Positions 32,148 to 44,169 of a stretch of 64,000 nt of DNA are shown in pieces. Where the stretch lies: positions 38,028,701-38,092,700 of the forward strand of contig OW799235.1 of NCBI GenBank assembly GCA_941918925.1. The letters run 5' to 3'. The DNA comes from Phyto melanocephala. Taxonomy: Eukaryota; Arthropoda; Insecta; Diptera; Rhinophoridae. Position 1 is the stretch's first letter. Each line of letters begins with the position of its first letter. Under the pieces are notes generated by a model. The model saw nothing but the letters and a program-made list of their open reading frames with translations. It did no database searches and was not told where the DNA came from. The position numbers and the translations under genes are program-made.

Positions 32148-33440
32148 AAGAAAAACCATGATTACGACATGATCACGATCGTCATATTATATTCTCTATA
32201 CCAATATTTGGTTGCCGAAAACATTTGATGGTTAAATTTATTTTATTTTATCATAGTTTTCATCACGATAATCAAGCGTTTATTTGAGTTTTATCATTTA
32301 ATGTTTTCTTTTTATATAAATTTCGATATGATTGCCATTTTAAAATAGCAAGTATGATTTTAAAAAATTGATTTGACAATAATAACATTATATTCAATAG
32401 CATTTAAAATTGCAAATAATCATTAAATAATATATGAGACAACAGTATGGTCATGGTTGGGTGGGCTTACTCTCTGATAAATACAATTCCATCTTGTATA
32501 TTCAGATTGGCATTTTACAATTGATAAATATATATTAATAACCAATCTTTTCCTAGTTTTCATTTCGTTATATATTTTTATGCACAACTCTTTAATATAT
32601 TTAAAGTGTAGTATTGTGGCTTTAAAGTGTATTGAAGATATGAACTCCCCCTATCGACGAGCAATAAGGCCGGAGAAAACTCATGCACCTTCTTCAAATA
32701 TACACAGTAAACATCTGCCATTTATTTAAGGAGCTAATACACGGTACGTTTTTTACGTCTGACTTGTCAAATTCTTCACTGCTACTACAAACATGTCGTG
32801 TGTTACCTTTAAAACATTACTTCTAAAAAAAAACATGTGTTGAGACATCTGACAAAATTTTAATTAGAGTGCGCTCTATTTTCTTCTGTCAAAACATGTG
32901 ACATCAGTCGTTGGCAGAAATCACTGCTGCTGCAAAACAGTCAGCGTAAAAGTACAATTTTGACAGACATTTAGATTTACATACATATGTCTCACAAATT
33001 TTAAAGTCAGATGTAAAAAAACATGCCGTGTATTATAGCCTTTAAATAACGTATGCTACAAGATAAAATATATTATAATAATAATATTTTGTTTTCAACT
33101 GTTCTTCTTCTTGCTGAATAAAGTTGTATTATTTTAAAAATTTGAGATGTCAAAAAAAATTAACAAAAATTTTGAAAAATTAAAAATAAACGAGAAAATG
33201 AAAAAAGTATTGGTATAAGAATTGCAATTCAAATGGTAAGTACAATTAGTTTATCTAACTTAAAGCAAAATGTAATAATTTGCAGTAAAAAAGCAAAGAT
33301 TGTATATGGTTATTGCATAATACTTCAAGCCAACATAATAGTGATAATTGACAACTATTATATGTTTTAACCACAATCATACAATTTAATCATAGTATGT
33401 TGCTCTTCGATTATGATTATCACAAACATATATATCTTTG
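32148..33440 (+). repeat. Dispersed repeat with CAAAGA ends, copy 2 (interrupted)
   Basis: 32148-32460 matches 13694-13995, and 33065-33170 matches 14005-14100 (TTCTTCTTGCTGAATAAA, TTATTTTAAAAATTTGAG). The 600 bases between are extra and contain the MITE at 32730-33041. Right end TATATATCTTTGCGTG is an inverted partner of the start. Confidence 0.6.
32726..33045. mobile_element. TTAA-flanked MITE with ~30-bp inverted ends
   Basis: TTAA at 32726-32729 and 33042-33045. Left end CTAATACACGGTACGTTTTT, TACGTCTGAC; right end, other strand, CTATAATACACGGCATGTTT, TACATCTGAC. The 312-bp body has no coding frame. TTAA duplications point to mobilisation by a piggyBac-type transposase (inference). Confidence 0.78.
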
Positions 33441-34404
33441 CGTGTACGCAGTACACATTTGTCAATAAAAATATATTGTATAGTGACGTCCTTTTTTTTA
33501 CCCGCGGTCAGCATAGAAATTTTACGTCACTGTTTTATGCCTAAAAGTAATACATAAGAAAATTAAAAAAAACTGAAAAAGTCCACTTATTTTGCAAATC
33601 GTATTACAGGATAAGAAACTGAGAAACATTTAAATAAGTAGACACTGACTAACAGTTCCCTGCAAAAGGGTCACACCTAATAATAATTATAACCACAAGT
33701 ATGTGCACACATGTATGTATGTATAGATGGATCTGAGTATATGTGTTTAAGAGTAATTTGGAAAACATTTAATTTCTTGTAGGCTTTTTGCTTTCCTTCA
33801 TGGTATCATTTATTACACACGTAAACATACATACATACAAATGAATATGATTTTTATTCATTTTGTTTTATTATTTTTTTCCTTTATGTTGCCAGCAGAT
33901 ATTGATGTGAACGTAGGTTTGTACATATGTGAGTAAAAGTAAATGTATAAAAAGGAAGAAAAAAAACTTTTACTTATGACTTTGCCTTTAGAGTTTATGT
34001 TACCAACTGATTTTTACAAACAACACTATACACTGCGACTGCTGTTTCTTTAGCGTTGCGACAGAGAAGCTGCAATAGCTTTAAAAAAACAGTAGTAAAA
34101 AAGCAATTTATTTTGCAGTTAAATAAAAAATATAACACGAACAAGAAAATAATTTATGATTTGCGACACTGTTTTAAAATGTAGCACGTTAAAACACACA
34201 CACAGGAACATATAAGTTCTTCCAATAAGAAGTTTCATATATGTAATAAAACGAGTATTTTTAAGCGAAACTATCTGATGAGAGCATACTGTTATTAATC
34301 AAAAACAATATCTGCCAAATTGTTATCATGGAATTTTCCACCACTACTTCTCACATTTTCGGTCCTCGACAACTTCAAGATAATAATCTTCGTGATTTTA
34401 AGTT
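33441..34404. other. Non-coding stretch
   Basis: No gene or repeat recognised apart from short ATGTATGTATG/CATACATACA runs near 33712 and 33823. Confidence 0.5.
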
Positions 34405-34640
34405 TAATTTAAGAAATTAAGTTTTTCAGTAAATTCAATACATTTCACATAAATACACATCGACGTAAAAATGTAATACAAAAGTATTAAAACTAACTAC
34501 TTGACAAAAAATATAACAAGAGAAGTTACATTATGAAAATACATTTTGTATAACGTTTTTACCTTCTTCTTTAAAGTTACAATTATTTGACTTAGAGCCT
34601 TTATACCTGTGAACAACGATATATACATGTAATTAATTTA
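34405..34640 (+). repeat. Dispersed repeat, partner at 48175-48400
   Basis: Shared segments in order: TTTTTCAGT...TTCAATACATTTCACA, AAATACACATC, GAAGTTACA, ATAACGTTTTTACCTTCTTC / ATTACGTTTTTATCTTCTCC, TTTATACCTGTGAACA. Same orientation in both copies. No coding capacity. Confidence 0.65.
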
Positions 34641-34767
34641 CAGCAACCAACGGTTATTATTTTAATTCTTATTTACATAAAAAATAATAGATTTTAAAAG
34701 TTCGGCAAAACGTAATGTAAAATAGGTAATAACTTGAAAATGTTTTATTATCCTAGAAGATACTTGC

Positions 34768-35045
34768 TTAAGCAGCTAATACACGGCATGTTTTTTACAA
34801 CTGACTTGTCAAATTCCACACTGCTAAATACAAACATGTCGTGTTACCTTTTAAATATTACTTCTGTAAAAAAACATGTGTTGAGACATCTGACTAAATT
34901 TCAATTCGATCGCGCTCTATTTTCTTCTGTCAAAACATCTGGCATCAGCCGTTGGCAGAAATCTCTGCTGTTAGAAAGCAGTCAGCGACGGTTGCCTGTA
35001 AAAGTACAATTTTGACAGATATGCAGGTTTGCATATGTGTGTTAA
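34768..35045. mobile_element. TTAA-flanked MITE, second copy, decayed right end
   Basis: TTAA at 34768-34771, then GCAGCTAATACACGGCATG. Matches 32730-32990 throughout (AAACATGTGTTGAGACATCTGAC, GCGCTCTATTTTCTTCTGTC, AGTACAATTTTGACAGA). The right inverted end is missing; a TTAA occurs at 35042-35045 but may be chance. Confidence 0.72.
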
Positions 35046-36072
35046 ATGATTTAGAATTTTAAATATTTAGAAGTTGTTTTTATGATTATGAATCATTTCA
35101 ATGACTTAGTTAATAAGCAGAAGTTTAGATTCCGGGGTTCTGAAAATCCAAGACAATTATGCCCCATTAGGTGTACAGTTTGAATATATCATTAGAATTA
35201 ACTTTTTCGAAAGAAATAAAGTTTGATGCGCTGTAACAGTAAGGAGAGCAGTATCGGTTAACATTTTTTCAGTCCTGCTCCTTAAAACTGACCTGAGACT
35301 TGGTCTCAGCAGGATAGAGCTACAGCCCACACTGCTCGAAACACAATGGCACTTTTTGACCAACTTTTGTGCCGTACATATTTATGTTGTTTGCCTTTTT
35401 GTTAGGATCAATATTAATCACTTAATACTCTTAAATACTAAACCGATTTAAATAGGATCTAGATTCAGTGTATCTACAAGAAATTTCATATCAAATGATA
35501 AAATTGTTCATAACTTGACTTGACGATTAATATATAAGATACTTCTGAACAGGAAAATATAATGGGTTCCCGGTTAAACTAACGATATATCAAACGTATG
35601 GCGATATCTTTTAATAAAAATCACTCTTTTTATAAGTTTTTTGACACTGATTGGCAAATTTCTTCTTTATCAAACTAGTAATTTTTATTTATCTTGTATT
35701 TTCCAACTCCAAAAAAGTACAAAATTCTTATAGTTCTGCCACACTTAAGCTGAACTTGATCAAATAAGTTTGTTGTTGTTATTAAATAAACCCTGGAAGT
35801 TTCTCATATTGTAGAAGTCGCGGATTCCGGAATTTCTAAAAACCTAGCCAAGTTTGACATTCCTAATGAACACACAACACTTTAAACTGACTCTAATGCT
35901 ATTTGCCGGTTGCAGTTCTTATCTTATGATATAAAAATTTTTATTTACAAAAACACATTATAAAAAAAGCTTAATAACAATCGTCATGCTACTCTCGTTT
36001 ATTAAAGTTGTTATTATTTTCAGTAAATTGAAAATTTAATTTTTTGTACCTTGAATAATATATTATCATAAT
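35046..36072. other. Non-coding stretch
   Basis: No gene recognised. Near 35265-35330 is a small nested hairpin, CTGAGAC-TTG-GTCTCAG with an outer TCCTG...CAGGA. The 68-codon minus frame over it has no known motif. Confidence 0.45.
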
Positions 36073-36765
36073 TATACCCTTCACCTGTGGCGCACAAGGG
36101 TATATATAGCTTTGTCATTCCGTTTGTAATTTCTACAATTTTCATTTCCGACCCCGTAAAGTATATATTTTCTGAAATCTTATGAATAGAGAAGTCGATT
36201 AATCCCTGACGTCTGTCCGTGTGTTGGTTGAAATCAACTTTTAGAAGCAACTAAATGATCCTCAGATCTCTATATGGTATCAATCTCTTGGAAATATCCA
36301 GGAATGAATCGCTATTGAAATTCAGCACAATCGCCCCATAACTTTCTGAGATATGAGCAAAAAACCACGACCACCTCGTTTTTTTTACAATTACAACAAC
36401 AACCTACATACATCGTGGCATCGAATTACAGCTAAGCCAAAAAAATTTTATTTTATTTTATATATTATTTATATTTTATTATTTTTTTTTATATATTTTT
36501 TTAATTTTTTTAAAAAATTTTTAAAAAAAAATTTTTTTAATTTGTTTTTTTCATTTTTTTTTAAATTTTTTTTTTGTATTTTTTTTTTATTTTTTCTTAT
36601 TTTTTATATATATTTTTTTGTAACTTTTTTTTGTATGTTTTTTACATATATGAACGTATTTTATATGAGAAGAATGGTGATACAAACAATTGTTATTGCA
36701 TGACTACACGTTGTGAAGGATATATATGATTCGGCACGGCCGACTATAGCACTGTTACTTGTTTT
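36073..36765 (-). mobile_element. INE-1-like repeat (short subfamily)
   Basis: Hairpin TATACCCTTCACC...CACAAGGGTATA at 36073, TTTGTCATTCCGTTTGTAAT, GACCCCGTAAAGTATATATT, GTCTGTCCGTGTGTTGG, CACGACCACCTCG, T-rich tract 36425-36640, ACTACACGTTGTGAAGG, and terminal TTCGGCACGGCCGACTATAGCACTGTTACTTG. Complete. No coding frame. Confidence 0.88.
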
Positions 36766-37419
36766 ATTTATATTTAATTATGAACTTACTATTATGAGAG
36801 ATTGTTACTCACTGGGACTTATTCACAGGTTGGAGTAAAAGATTATATACTCTGCTAGGCTTTACAATGGCCGAACTTAGTTCCTCCATCACAGAAGAAA
36901 TTATTTTCAAAATAATTTTTACTTTCTATAAATCTATACATAATTTATACGAGTATAATTATGTATGGATTTAGTAAATGATTAAAATAATAAAAAATAA
37001 AAAAATATAAAATATTAGAATTTTAAAAAAGTAAATAATTAAAAGAATTTTTATAAATAACTATCATTTAACCCGCTACTTCGATAGCGCAGTTCTTACT
37101 ATTTATTGAATACTCAAGTTCTATTTATAACTATTAAATATTTTTGGTTCAATTTGTGAAAATTTGTATCTCTGATTCAATTTACTTAGAAAAATAAAAA
37201 GTAAAGTAAGGATATATCGGGCATATATTTCCTAACTAAAAGCAAGATCAAAAATTAAGATTCATATTTTGCAATAATGACCCTAAAAATAATAAAAGTA
37301 CTATTCCTTCCTTCACTAAAACTTCCACTTGGTTTATTATTACCTACATTCAGAATGCTATGTATACAAAATATAAAAAAAAATGAGAAAAAGTAATTTT
37401 TTGGTCGTCCATAATATTA

Positions 37420-38625
37420 GGAGTTACATCTGGATTCACTAAACACTAATTTTAAGAACCTATGTTCACAAACGTAAAAATACAAAGAGTACAATAAAAA
37501 CGCGAAAAGGTTTTTTTTGTGTCTCCAATATTATTTTAATTCTCAACATGAATCAATAATCCTTCACTTCACAATTTATGCTTTATAAACGTAGAAAATA
37601 CAAAAAGTCACATTAAAATTCGAAAAGGTACCTTTTTGGTCGCTTATAACATTTTTAGTCTCACCTTGCATCAATAGTCACTAATTTCAAAATTCTAGCT
37701 TCGCAAACGTTGAAAATACAAAAAGTACCATAAAAATTAGAAAAAGTACCTTCTTGGTCGCCCATAACATTTTTAGTCTCACCTTGTATCAGTAGTCACT
37801 ATTTTCAAAACTCTAGCTTCGCAAACGTTGACAATATAAAAAGTACCATAAAAATTCAAAGAAGTACCTCCTTGGTCGCCCATTACATTTTTAGTCTCAC
37901 CTGGAATCAATAGTCACTATTTTCGAAATTCTAGCTTCGCAAACGTTGAAAATACAAAAAGTACCATAAAAACTAAAAAAAAAGTACCTTTTTGGTCGCT
38001 CATAACATTTTCAGTCTCACCTGGAATCAATAGTCACTATTTTTAAAATTCTAGCTTCGCAAACGTTGAAAATACAAAAAGTACCATAAAAACTCAAAAA
38101 AAGTACCTTTTTGGTCGCCCATAACATTTTTAGTCTTGCCTGGAATCAATAGTCCTAGATTGTACAAATATACATATCTTCATAAAAGTATAAAATACAA
38201 AAAGTACAATAAAAAATCTAAAAAGTACCTTTTTGGTCGACTATAACATTTTAAGTTTCACCTTGTATCAATAGTCACTAATTTCAAAATTCTAGCTTCG
38301 CAAACGTTGAAAATATTAAAAGTACCATTAAAATTCAAAAAAGGACCTTTTTGGTCGCCCATAACATTTTTAGTCTCACCTTGTATCAATAGTCACTAAT
38401 TTCAAAATTCTAGCTTCGCAAACGTTGAAAATACAAAAATTACCATACAAATTCAAAAAAGTACCTTTTTGGTCGCCCATAACATTTTTAGTCTTACCTT
38501 ATCAATAGTCCTTTATTTTACAATTCTACCTTTATAAACGTAGAAAATACAAAAAGTACCATAGAAAAGCGAAAAAGTAAATTTTTGGTCCAAGTTCCAA
38601 ACTTCAAGTTTAAAATGTTCAAATA
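37420..38625 (-). repeat. Tandem array, ~118-bp unit, about 10 copies
   Basis: Each unit has (on minus) ATGGGCGACCAAAAAGGTAC, then ATGGTACTTTTTGTATTTTC, AACGTTTGCGAAGCTAGAAT and GTGACTATTGAT. Units recur at about 37640, 37756, 37875, 37995, 38114, 38236, 38355 and 38471. Only the unit at 38236 carries GTCGAC; the alternation seen in the partner array is absent. Confidence 0.88.
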
Positions 38626-38659
38626 TCTATGTAACAAAATATTTAAATAGACATGATTT

Positions 38660-38902
38660 AAAGTCAGTAGGTAGGTAGGTAAGGCTGGTGCAAAGTTACC
38701 CTCACACCTTCACTCGGAGACCATTACGGTCCATTGTGACGCCTTAATAGAGATAAGAATAGAATAAGAATAGAAATATTTAGGATAAAAGAGAAACAGA
38801 AGCAGACAATTCCAGAGTCTCCGGCGGGAATCGGACCCGCAACCCCCAAACAACTGACTTGTCCTTTTACTGACTAGTCCACAGGGGCACTCAAAGTCAG
38901 TA
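38660..38902 (-). mobile_element. tRNA-derived SINE with 10-bp target duplication
   Basis: Target duplications AAAGTCAGTA at 38660-38669 and 38893-38902; body 38670-38892. On the minus strand the head has a box-A-like TGGACTAGTCAGT and a box-B-like GGTCCGATTCC (one change from GGTTCGANTCC) about 40 nt apart, the internal RNA polymerase III promoter of a tRNA-derived SINE. The tail is (TACC)n. It lies within the Helitron; the paralogous site at ~55855-55880 is empty. Confidence 0.82.
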
Positions 38903-39738
38903 AATCTACTCTTTTTTGCAAAAAAGTTATTATATTCTAAAAAGTACCAAACTCTTCTTCCGATTTTTCCCCTTTCTACCCTGTTATGAATGTGTTTCAA
39001 TTTTTACTAAATTACATAATTTTTTATGTCTGGTGAAATCCCAATTATAAATTTTGTGAAAATTGGCCGTCAAATTAGGAATTACATACATTTTACGGAA
39101 TTTTCCCCTTTTTGGTAACTTTTTTGTTCCCAAAAAAGTTTCCAAAAATTTCACCTAAGTATTTGTTCATATTCTATTAGGAAATAATAATTGTCAAATT
39201 TTGTCCCATTGAATAATATTAGAAAAGTTTCTTAAAAAACAAAAACCAAAACAAGGGACAATTTTTACCCCTTATACATGCGAATTTGAAAAAAGTGCCA
39301 AATTTCTATTAATATTTTTTTGCGGACTACTTAAAACAGTTTAATTTTTTTTCCTAGCTATATGTGTTTGGATGTTACGTAGGGCACCAAAAAAGTACCA
39401 AATTACAGTTTTTACCCGTTTTTTCCCCTTAGGGGTTGAAAATTCAAAAAAAGACCAGACACCTGTCGGCTTATTTTTGTGCAAATTACAATACTTTTTC
39501 AATTTTATTTGTATCATTTTTAGTTTAGCAGATATAAGGTTACCGATTTTACCCTTTTTTACCCCCTTAAAGTACGAATTTCCAAAAATTCCTTCTTAAT
39601 GGAGCTATACATCGAAAGAGGAACCGATTGTCCAAATTTCATGTCTTTAGCTCTTTGCGTTTGGGCTGTGCGATGATGAATCTGTCAGTCATTCAATCAG
39701 TCAGTCAGTCACGTTACTCTTTTATATATGTATATAGA

Positions 39739-40504
39739 TTCTACATTATTCATTTTAGAGCCTATGACCGGTTATGTGACAATTTTCGAAATTCATTTTA
39801 TTATTCCATTTTCCCAAACCGCTTAAGGATATCTGAATTTGTTAAAGCAGCGACGATATGTATGTTAAAATCAACATTTCGAAGCCCCACGTATAATTAA
39901 GACTCTTTTATAGTATTAATTTAACAGGTATACTACTTTCGAGAATTTCGTTATTGAAAATAAGTTACGTGGGCATATTACGAGCAAAAAAACACGATAA
40001 CCTCTGTTCGTTACTCAAACAAAGTTATATTTTACAGCTCCTATGGAACTTTTTGGTGATCGATTATTCGACTTTTTTAAGAAACCGGTTTTAAAATACT
40101 TTGAAATTTAGAACTTTAAAAAAAACCGGTTACTATTTTGAAAATTGAGAAAAAACCGGTTAACCAGTTCGAATATATAAAATTTAATTCCTTATAGAAA
40201 CAATTAAAAAATATTGTAAAGAAAAAATAAATAATATCTAAATAGAAAATTTTACAGTTTGGCTGCACAATTACACAATAACGTAATAACTGATATGACT
40301 GACTGACAACAGAGCTCTGTGGCTCTTACATTATTAATGTGAAATAGGATCAAGGTCCAATAATTTAGAAAAAATGTATCTAAGAAGTTTATTAGTGGAG
40401 CAAGTTAAAATTCCAACAATATAAATAATACCTACTCTCCATTTAAAAAACAATAATATTTAAGCTCAATTATTTTTCTTATTTTACATTTGTCTTTTAA
40501 ATCT
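39739..40504. other. Non-coding stretch with AACCGGTT cluster
   Basis: No gene. 40085-40165 holds three AAACCGGTT palindromes, at about 40084, 40124 and 40153 (listed as a separate feature). A degraded GTTAAAATCAACATTTCGAAGCCCC (39861-39886) resembles part of the INE-like repeat. Confidence 0.45.
40080..40170. repeat. AACCGGTT palindrome cluster, left part
   Basis: Three AACCGGTT copies in ~85 bp, followed by TTAACCAGTT. The cluster continues at 41160-41290 beyond a Helitron. AACCGGTT is known as the core binding site of Grainyhead-type factors, but in a dispersed repeat this may be chance; see findings. Confidence 0.7.
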
Positions 40505-41015
40505 TCTATATATATAAAAATGAATCTATTTTTCCCTTGGTCACGGCATCACGCGTGAATGACTGTACCGATTGCACTAATTCTTTTTTATTGTATTTGT
40601 TATTATTAGGAGAAGGTTCTTATGTCAGTTTCGTGGTTATAAAAGTGGGCAGTGCCACGCCCATAAGAAATAAGTTATAATTTTTAGCTACTTGCGCTAG
40701 ATTGATTTTTCTAAAACTTTGCACACATACTGAACTCTGATAATTATAGAATTTCGTGGTTAAAAAGTGGGCAGTGCCACGCCGATAAGAAATGAGTTAT
40801 CATTTTTAGCAACTTGCACTGGAGCGATTTTTCCAAAACTTTGCACACATATTGAGCTGTCATGACAATATAATTTCATGATTAGAAAAGTGGGCGGTGC
40901 CTTGCCCATAAAAACAAGTTATAATTTTTAGCTTCTTGCACTTGATATTCAATTAAAATTCAGAATGCATTTTTATTCATTAAGGGGCATAGCAACGCGC
41001 GCCGGGCTTGGCTAG
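40505..41015 (+). mobile_element. Helitron, family 1, short copy
   Basis: Starts TCTATATATATAAAAATGAA (40505), ends GCGCGCCGGGCTTGGCTAG|T (41015). Three ~121-bp internal units with GTGGGC(A/G)GTGCC(A/T)(C/T)GCC near 40647, 40767 and 40890. The TG run and ACCGATCGG head are replaced by TTTTTCCCTTGGTCACGGCATC. No coding frame. Confidence 0.85.
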
Positions 41016-41159
41016 TAACAAATAAATTTCTTACAATATTATGGAAAAATATTTAATAGTTTTTATTTTTTGATTTTTGAAAACTTTTCGCGTACTAAAT
41101 AAACTATGGTACGATTGGTTTTAAAAGTATATGAAAATAAACTTAAAAAATTGAAAAAC

Positions 41160-41290
41160 CGACTTTTTCGGATAAAAAAAAACCGGTGTATTCGACATTC
41201 GAAAAATCAACATTTAGAAAAAAACCGCCAGGTGAAAGAGGAAAAAACCGGGTTTTCCACCGGTTGTAAAACCGTGTCGACCACCCTAGT
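41160..41290. repeat. ACCGGTT cluster, right part
   Basis: AAAACCGGTGTATTC, AAAAAACCGCCAGG, AAAAAACCGGGTTTTCCACCGGTTGTAAAACCG in ~110 bp. Probably the same repeat as 40080-40170, separated by the Helitron. Confidence 0.6.
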
Positions 41291-42636
41291 GGTTTACCTT
41301 TGGCAACTTTTACAGAAAATCTTGGTTGAATGCGTTAACTAAAGACAAAGATATCGCCGAGAAAAATTATGAAAAAATGTGTTAATTAAAAGTTCATATA
41401 ATTTTCAGTTATGATCATTTCATGATGGTACAAACTGTGTGAAGGAAATAAGATATATATTTAGCGCTCTTACCGGTTTAGTTTATCATGTTTCAGTCAG
41501 AAACAACTTAGTAAAGAACTCAGAATTTCCTACGATATGTCTGTTAGAATTCGTGTGTCTGTTAGAATAATGTGTTTTTTGGTCAGAATTTTGACATTTA
41601 TATAGGATTCTCACGTGACTATAGACGTTTGTAATAGATATCTGATAGATGCCGGACCATTTTGCATGCTGGACGCATATTAACATACAAATATATCATA
41701 CTCTGTATGAGTTTATGTGAATCATTTAACATGCCAAATGTTTACTTTTATCATTTCAATTGTAATATAAAGTTATGTACAACTTCCGTTCGCATCAAAT
41801 TAAATCGATTTTATTGTCAGGATGCAAATTTTAACAGCCTATTTGTTGTCTTTTATGAATTGAGTTCTTCAAATAAATACTTTTAACGACTTCCCTTGAT
41901 TTGCGGCCACGATGAAAATTATTGCCTGCTTAACTATAAGTGGGAGTTACCAAATGTTTAAATTCCAAATTACCATTTGAAGAATGCATGCGTTGACATT
42001 TTGACTTTTTAGTATGCTATACGTATATATATATTCTTATGAACATATTTTTATGACTGGGAGCGTTATTATGGCGTTGCTGATACAAATGTGACAAAAA
42101 CATTTCGTTGTTATTCTTTTAAATTTAGATCAACAAAAATGTTGACTTTGATGTGCGACATCATAAAACATCAAAGTGTTTGAATATTTAAATTTATCAG
42201 CCTGCAACGAAAAAAAAATAAAAATGCTTACATACATACGTATGTAGATATATGTATAAAATAATGCGCGTATGTATAACTGAAAAACGAAAAAACATAT
42301 GCCCTATAAGCAACTCAACTAACTTAAAGCTAAATTCTTCACAACTAGTGGTGGTTGGATGCCAGGATTATTTTTAACGGGGCTAACTGACTACTTTAGC
42401 ATTGCGATATCCTACGCAGTAGTCAATTGTCCGAAACTCGATGACCTTTAAACCAAATTAAAGTAATATACATAAAAGTTAGTTAAAAGTCTCCCCATTT
42501 ATCGTTAGCTTAAAGTTAGTTGTAAATAGGTAAACTATAAATTGAATTTATTTAAAAAAAATTGTTAAAACTGTTTTTTGAAATATTTTATATTATTTAA
42601 CATTTTTATTTTAGAAATATCAAGGCATATTAAGTA
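41291..42636. other. Non-coding stretch
   Basis: No gene recognised. 41420-41475 resembles a degraded INE-like end (GTGTGAAGGAAATAAGATATATATTTAGCGCTCTTACC). Direct short repeats of AAAGTTAGTT occur at 42478 and 42514. Confidence 0.45.
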
Positions 42637-43381
42637 CTAGCCAAACCCGGCGCGCGTTGCTACGCCCCTTAATGAATCGAAATGCATTCTGAATTTTAAT
42701 TGAATATCAAGTGCAAAAAACTAAAAATTATAATTTTTTTATGGGCGTGGCATTGCCCACTTTTCTTATCACGAAATTGTAAAGTCATAACAGCTCAATA
42801 TGTGTGCAAATTTTCAGAAGAGTCGGACCAGTGCAAGTACCTCAAAACTGTAATTGTTTTTATGGGCGTGGCCCTGCCCACTTTTCTAATCACGAAATTG
42901 TAAAGACATAACAGCTCAATATGTGTGCAAAGTTTCAGAATAATCGGTCCAGTGCAAGTACCTCAAAATGATACCTATTTTTTATGGGCGAGGCACTGCC
43001 CACTTTTCTGACCACGAAATTATTAAGTCATTACAGCTCGATATGTGTGCAAAGTTTTCAGAAAAATCGGTCTGGTGCAAGTACCTCAAAATTAAAACTT
43101 TTTTAGGGGCGTGGCCCCGCCCACTTTTCTTATCACAAAATTATTAAGTCATGACAGCTCGATATGTATGCAAAGTTTCAGAAAAATCGGTCAAGTGCAA
43201 GTAGCTTAAACTGATAACTAATTTTTATGGGCATGGCCCCGCCCACTTTTTTCCACCCATAAACACTCCCTGGTATGTGTACAACAACTTGCCAAAGTTT
43301 GAGTCCGATCGGTCTTACAGTTTCGGAGTCTATAGCTAACACACACACACACACACAGAGTTTCACTTTTATATATATAGA
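42637..43381 (-). mobile_element. Helitron, family 1, complete, minus strand
   Basis: Minus strand: A|TCTATATATATAAAAGTG at 43381 to GCGCGCCGGGTTTGGCTAG|T at 42637, the A/T insertion context. Four or five ~120-bp units with GTGGGC(G/A)GGGCCACGCCC. Very similar to 14351-15248 but with a shorter TG run and fewer units. Inserted in otherwise featureless DNA. No coding frame. Confidence 0.9.
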
Positions 43382-44037
43382 TATTTAGCTCACAGTTAGT
43401 TGATAAAAATAACTAAAGTGCGTTATTATCGCAGTCGAGTACTCTATTGCTTATAGGGTGCATATGTTGCAACATAAGGAATTTTTTGCATGCGTTTGTG
43501 TGCGCATCTACATAAATTGTTTATCCAATTTTGATTTTATATAAAAAAATATGTTTAAATATGTTCAAATAAGTCAAATAACAAGTGTTGTTGTTGAACC
43601 TTGCCAGAAAACCTTTAAAATCTTGCGCTACGGGTAAAACCCCGGGTCTTAATTCACTTATAAACCCGTAACTCAGTTATATACCAACCGATTTTAAGTT
43701 TGTGGATTACAAAATATGTATATGGCTGAGACCTTTTAAATTATACATACATATTTTTTTAACGTTACCTTTGGAAATAAATGTGATTTATCCATCAAAT
43801 TAATATTTTATTGACTTTTTATCGCAATTTTTAAAAATTAGAGATGTTTTTACCTAATACTCCATAAAAGAACAGTATCATATTTGTTAATAAAAAAAAG
43901 CATGTTTATCTATGAGTAAAACTTAAATCTAATTTTTAAAACCCGCAAAGCACCCTTTTTTAATTTTATTAAAAAATCTTTGCTTGTACTTTTTCATACA
44001 GAATAATCAGCTGCCTGCTAAAGTGGCCAACAATGCA
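43382..44037. other. Non-coding stretch
   Basis: No gene or repeat recognised. Confidence 0.5.
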
Positions 44038-44168
44038 ATATTCATTTCCGACCCCATAAAGTATATATTATCTGAAGGCTTTTAACTAGCGATGTCGATT
44101 GATAGATGTCCAACTATCCGCGAGTTGGTTGAAATTAACTTTAAGAACTGAATAAAAACAACTATCCT
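44038..44168 (-). mobile_element. INE-1-like fragment abutting a full copy
   Basis: TATTCATTTCCGACCCCATAAAGTATATATTATCTGAAGG, GTCCAACTATCCGCGAGTTGGTTGAAATTAACTTTAAGAA. This is the middle of the repeat and is followed directly by the start of a complete copy in the same orientation. Confidence 0.75.
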
Positions 44169-44169
44169 T

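Larger units (their letters stand above)
37061..39738 (-). mobile_element. Helitron, family 2, with short 118-bp array
   Basis: Minus strand: 5' end A|TCTATATACATATATAAAAG near 39738, then AGAGTAACGTGACTGACTGA, and a 3' end with hairpin CGCTATCGAAGTAGCG followed by GGGTTAAATGATAG (37061), where the partner at 59847 has CTAG. About 10 tandem ~118-bp units occupy the middle. It is the same family as 55059-59847 in inverted orientation, with shared flanks inside the element such as CCAAGTGGAAGTTTT and GGGCATATATTTCCTAAC. No Rep/helicase sequence. A SINE is inserted at 38660-38902. Confidence 0.85.

Noticed and set aside
35157..35363. 68-codon Ser-rich minus-strand frame
   Set aside because: Covers a small hairpin; no family recognised and no supporting context.
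36353..36703. 116-codon phenylalanine-rich frame
   Set aside because: Crosses the T tract of an INE-like element.
37420..38625. CRISPR-like regular repeats
   Set aside because: Units are fully repetitive with no unique spacers, the context is an insect Helitron, and no cas genes exist.
38808..38880. Possible tRNA gene at the GGGAATCGGACCCGC segment
   Set aside because: Box-A/box-B-like motifs are present but no cloverleaf acceptor and anticodon stems fit. The flanking 10-bp duplication and (TACC)n tail make it a SINE.
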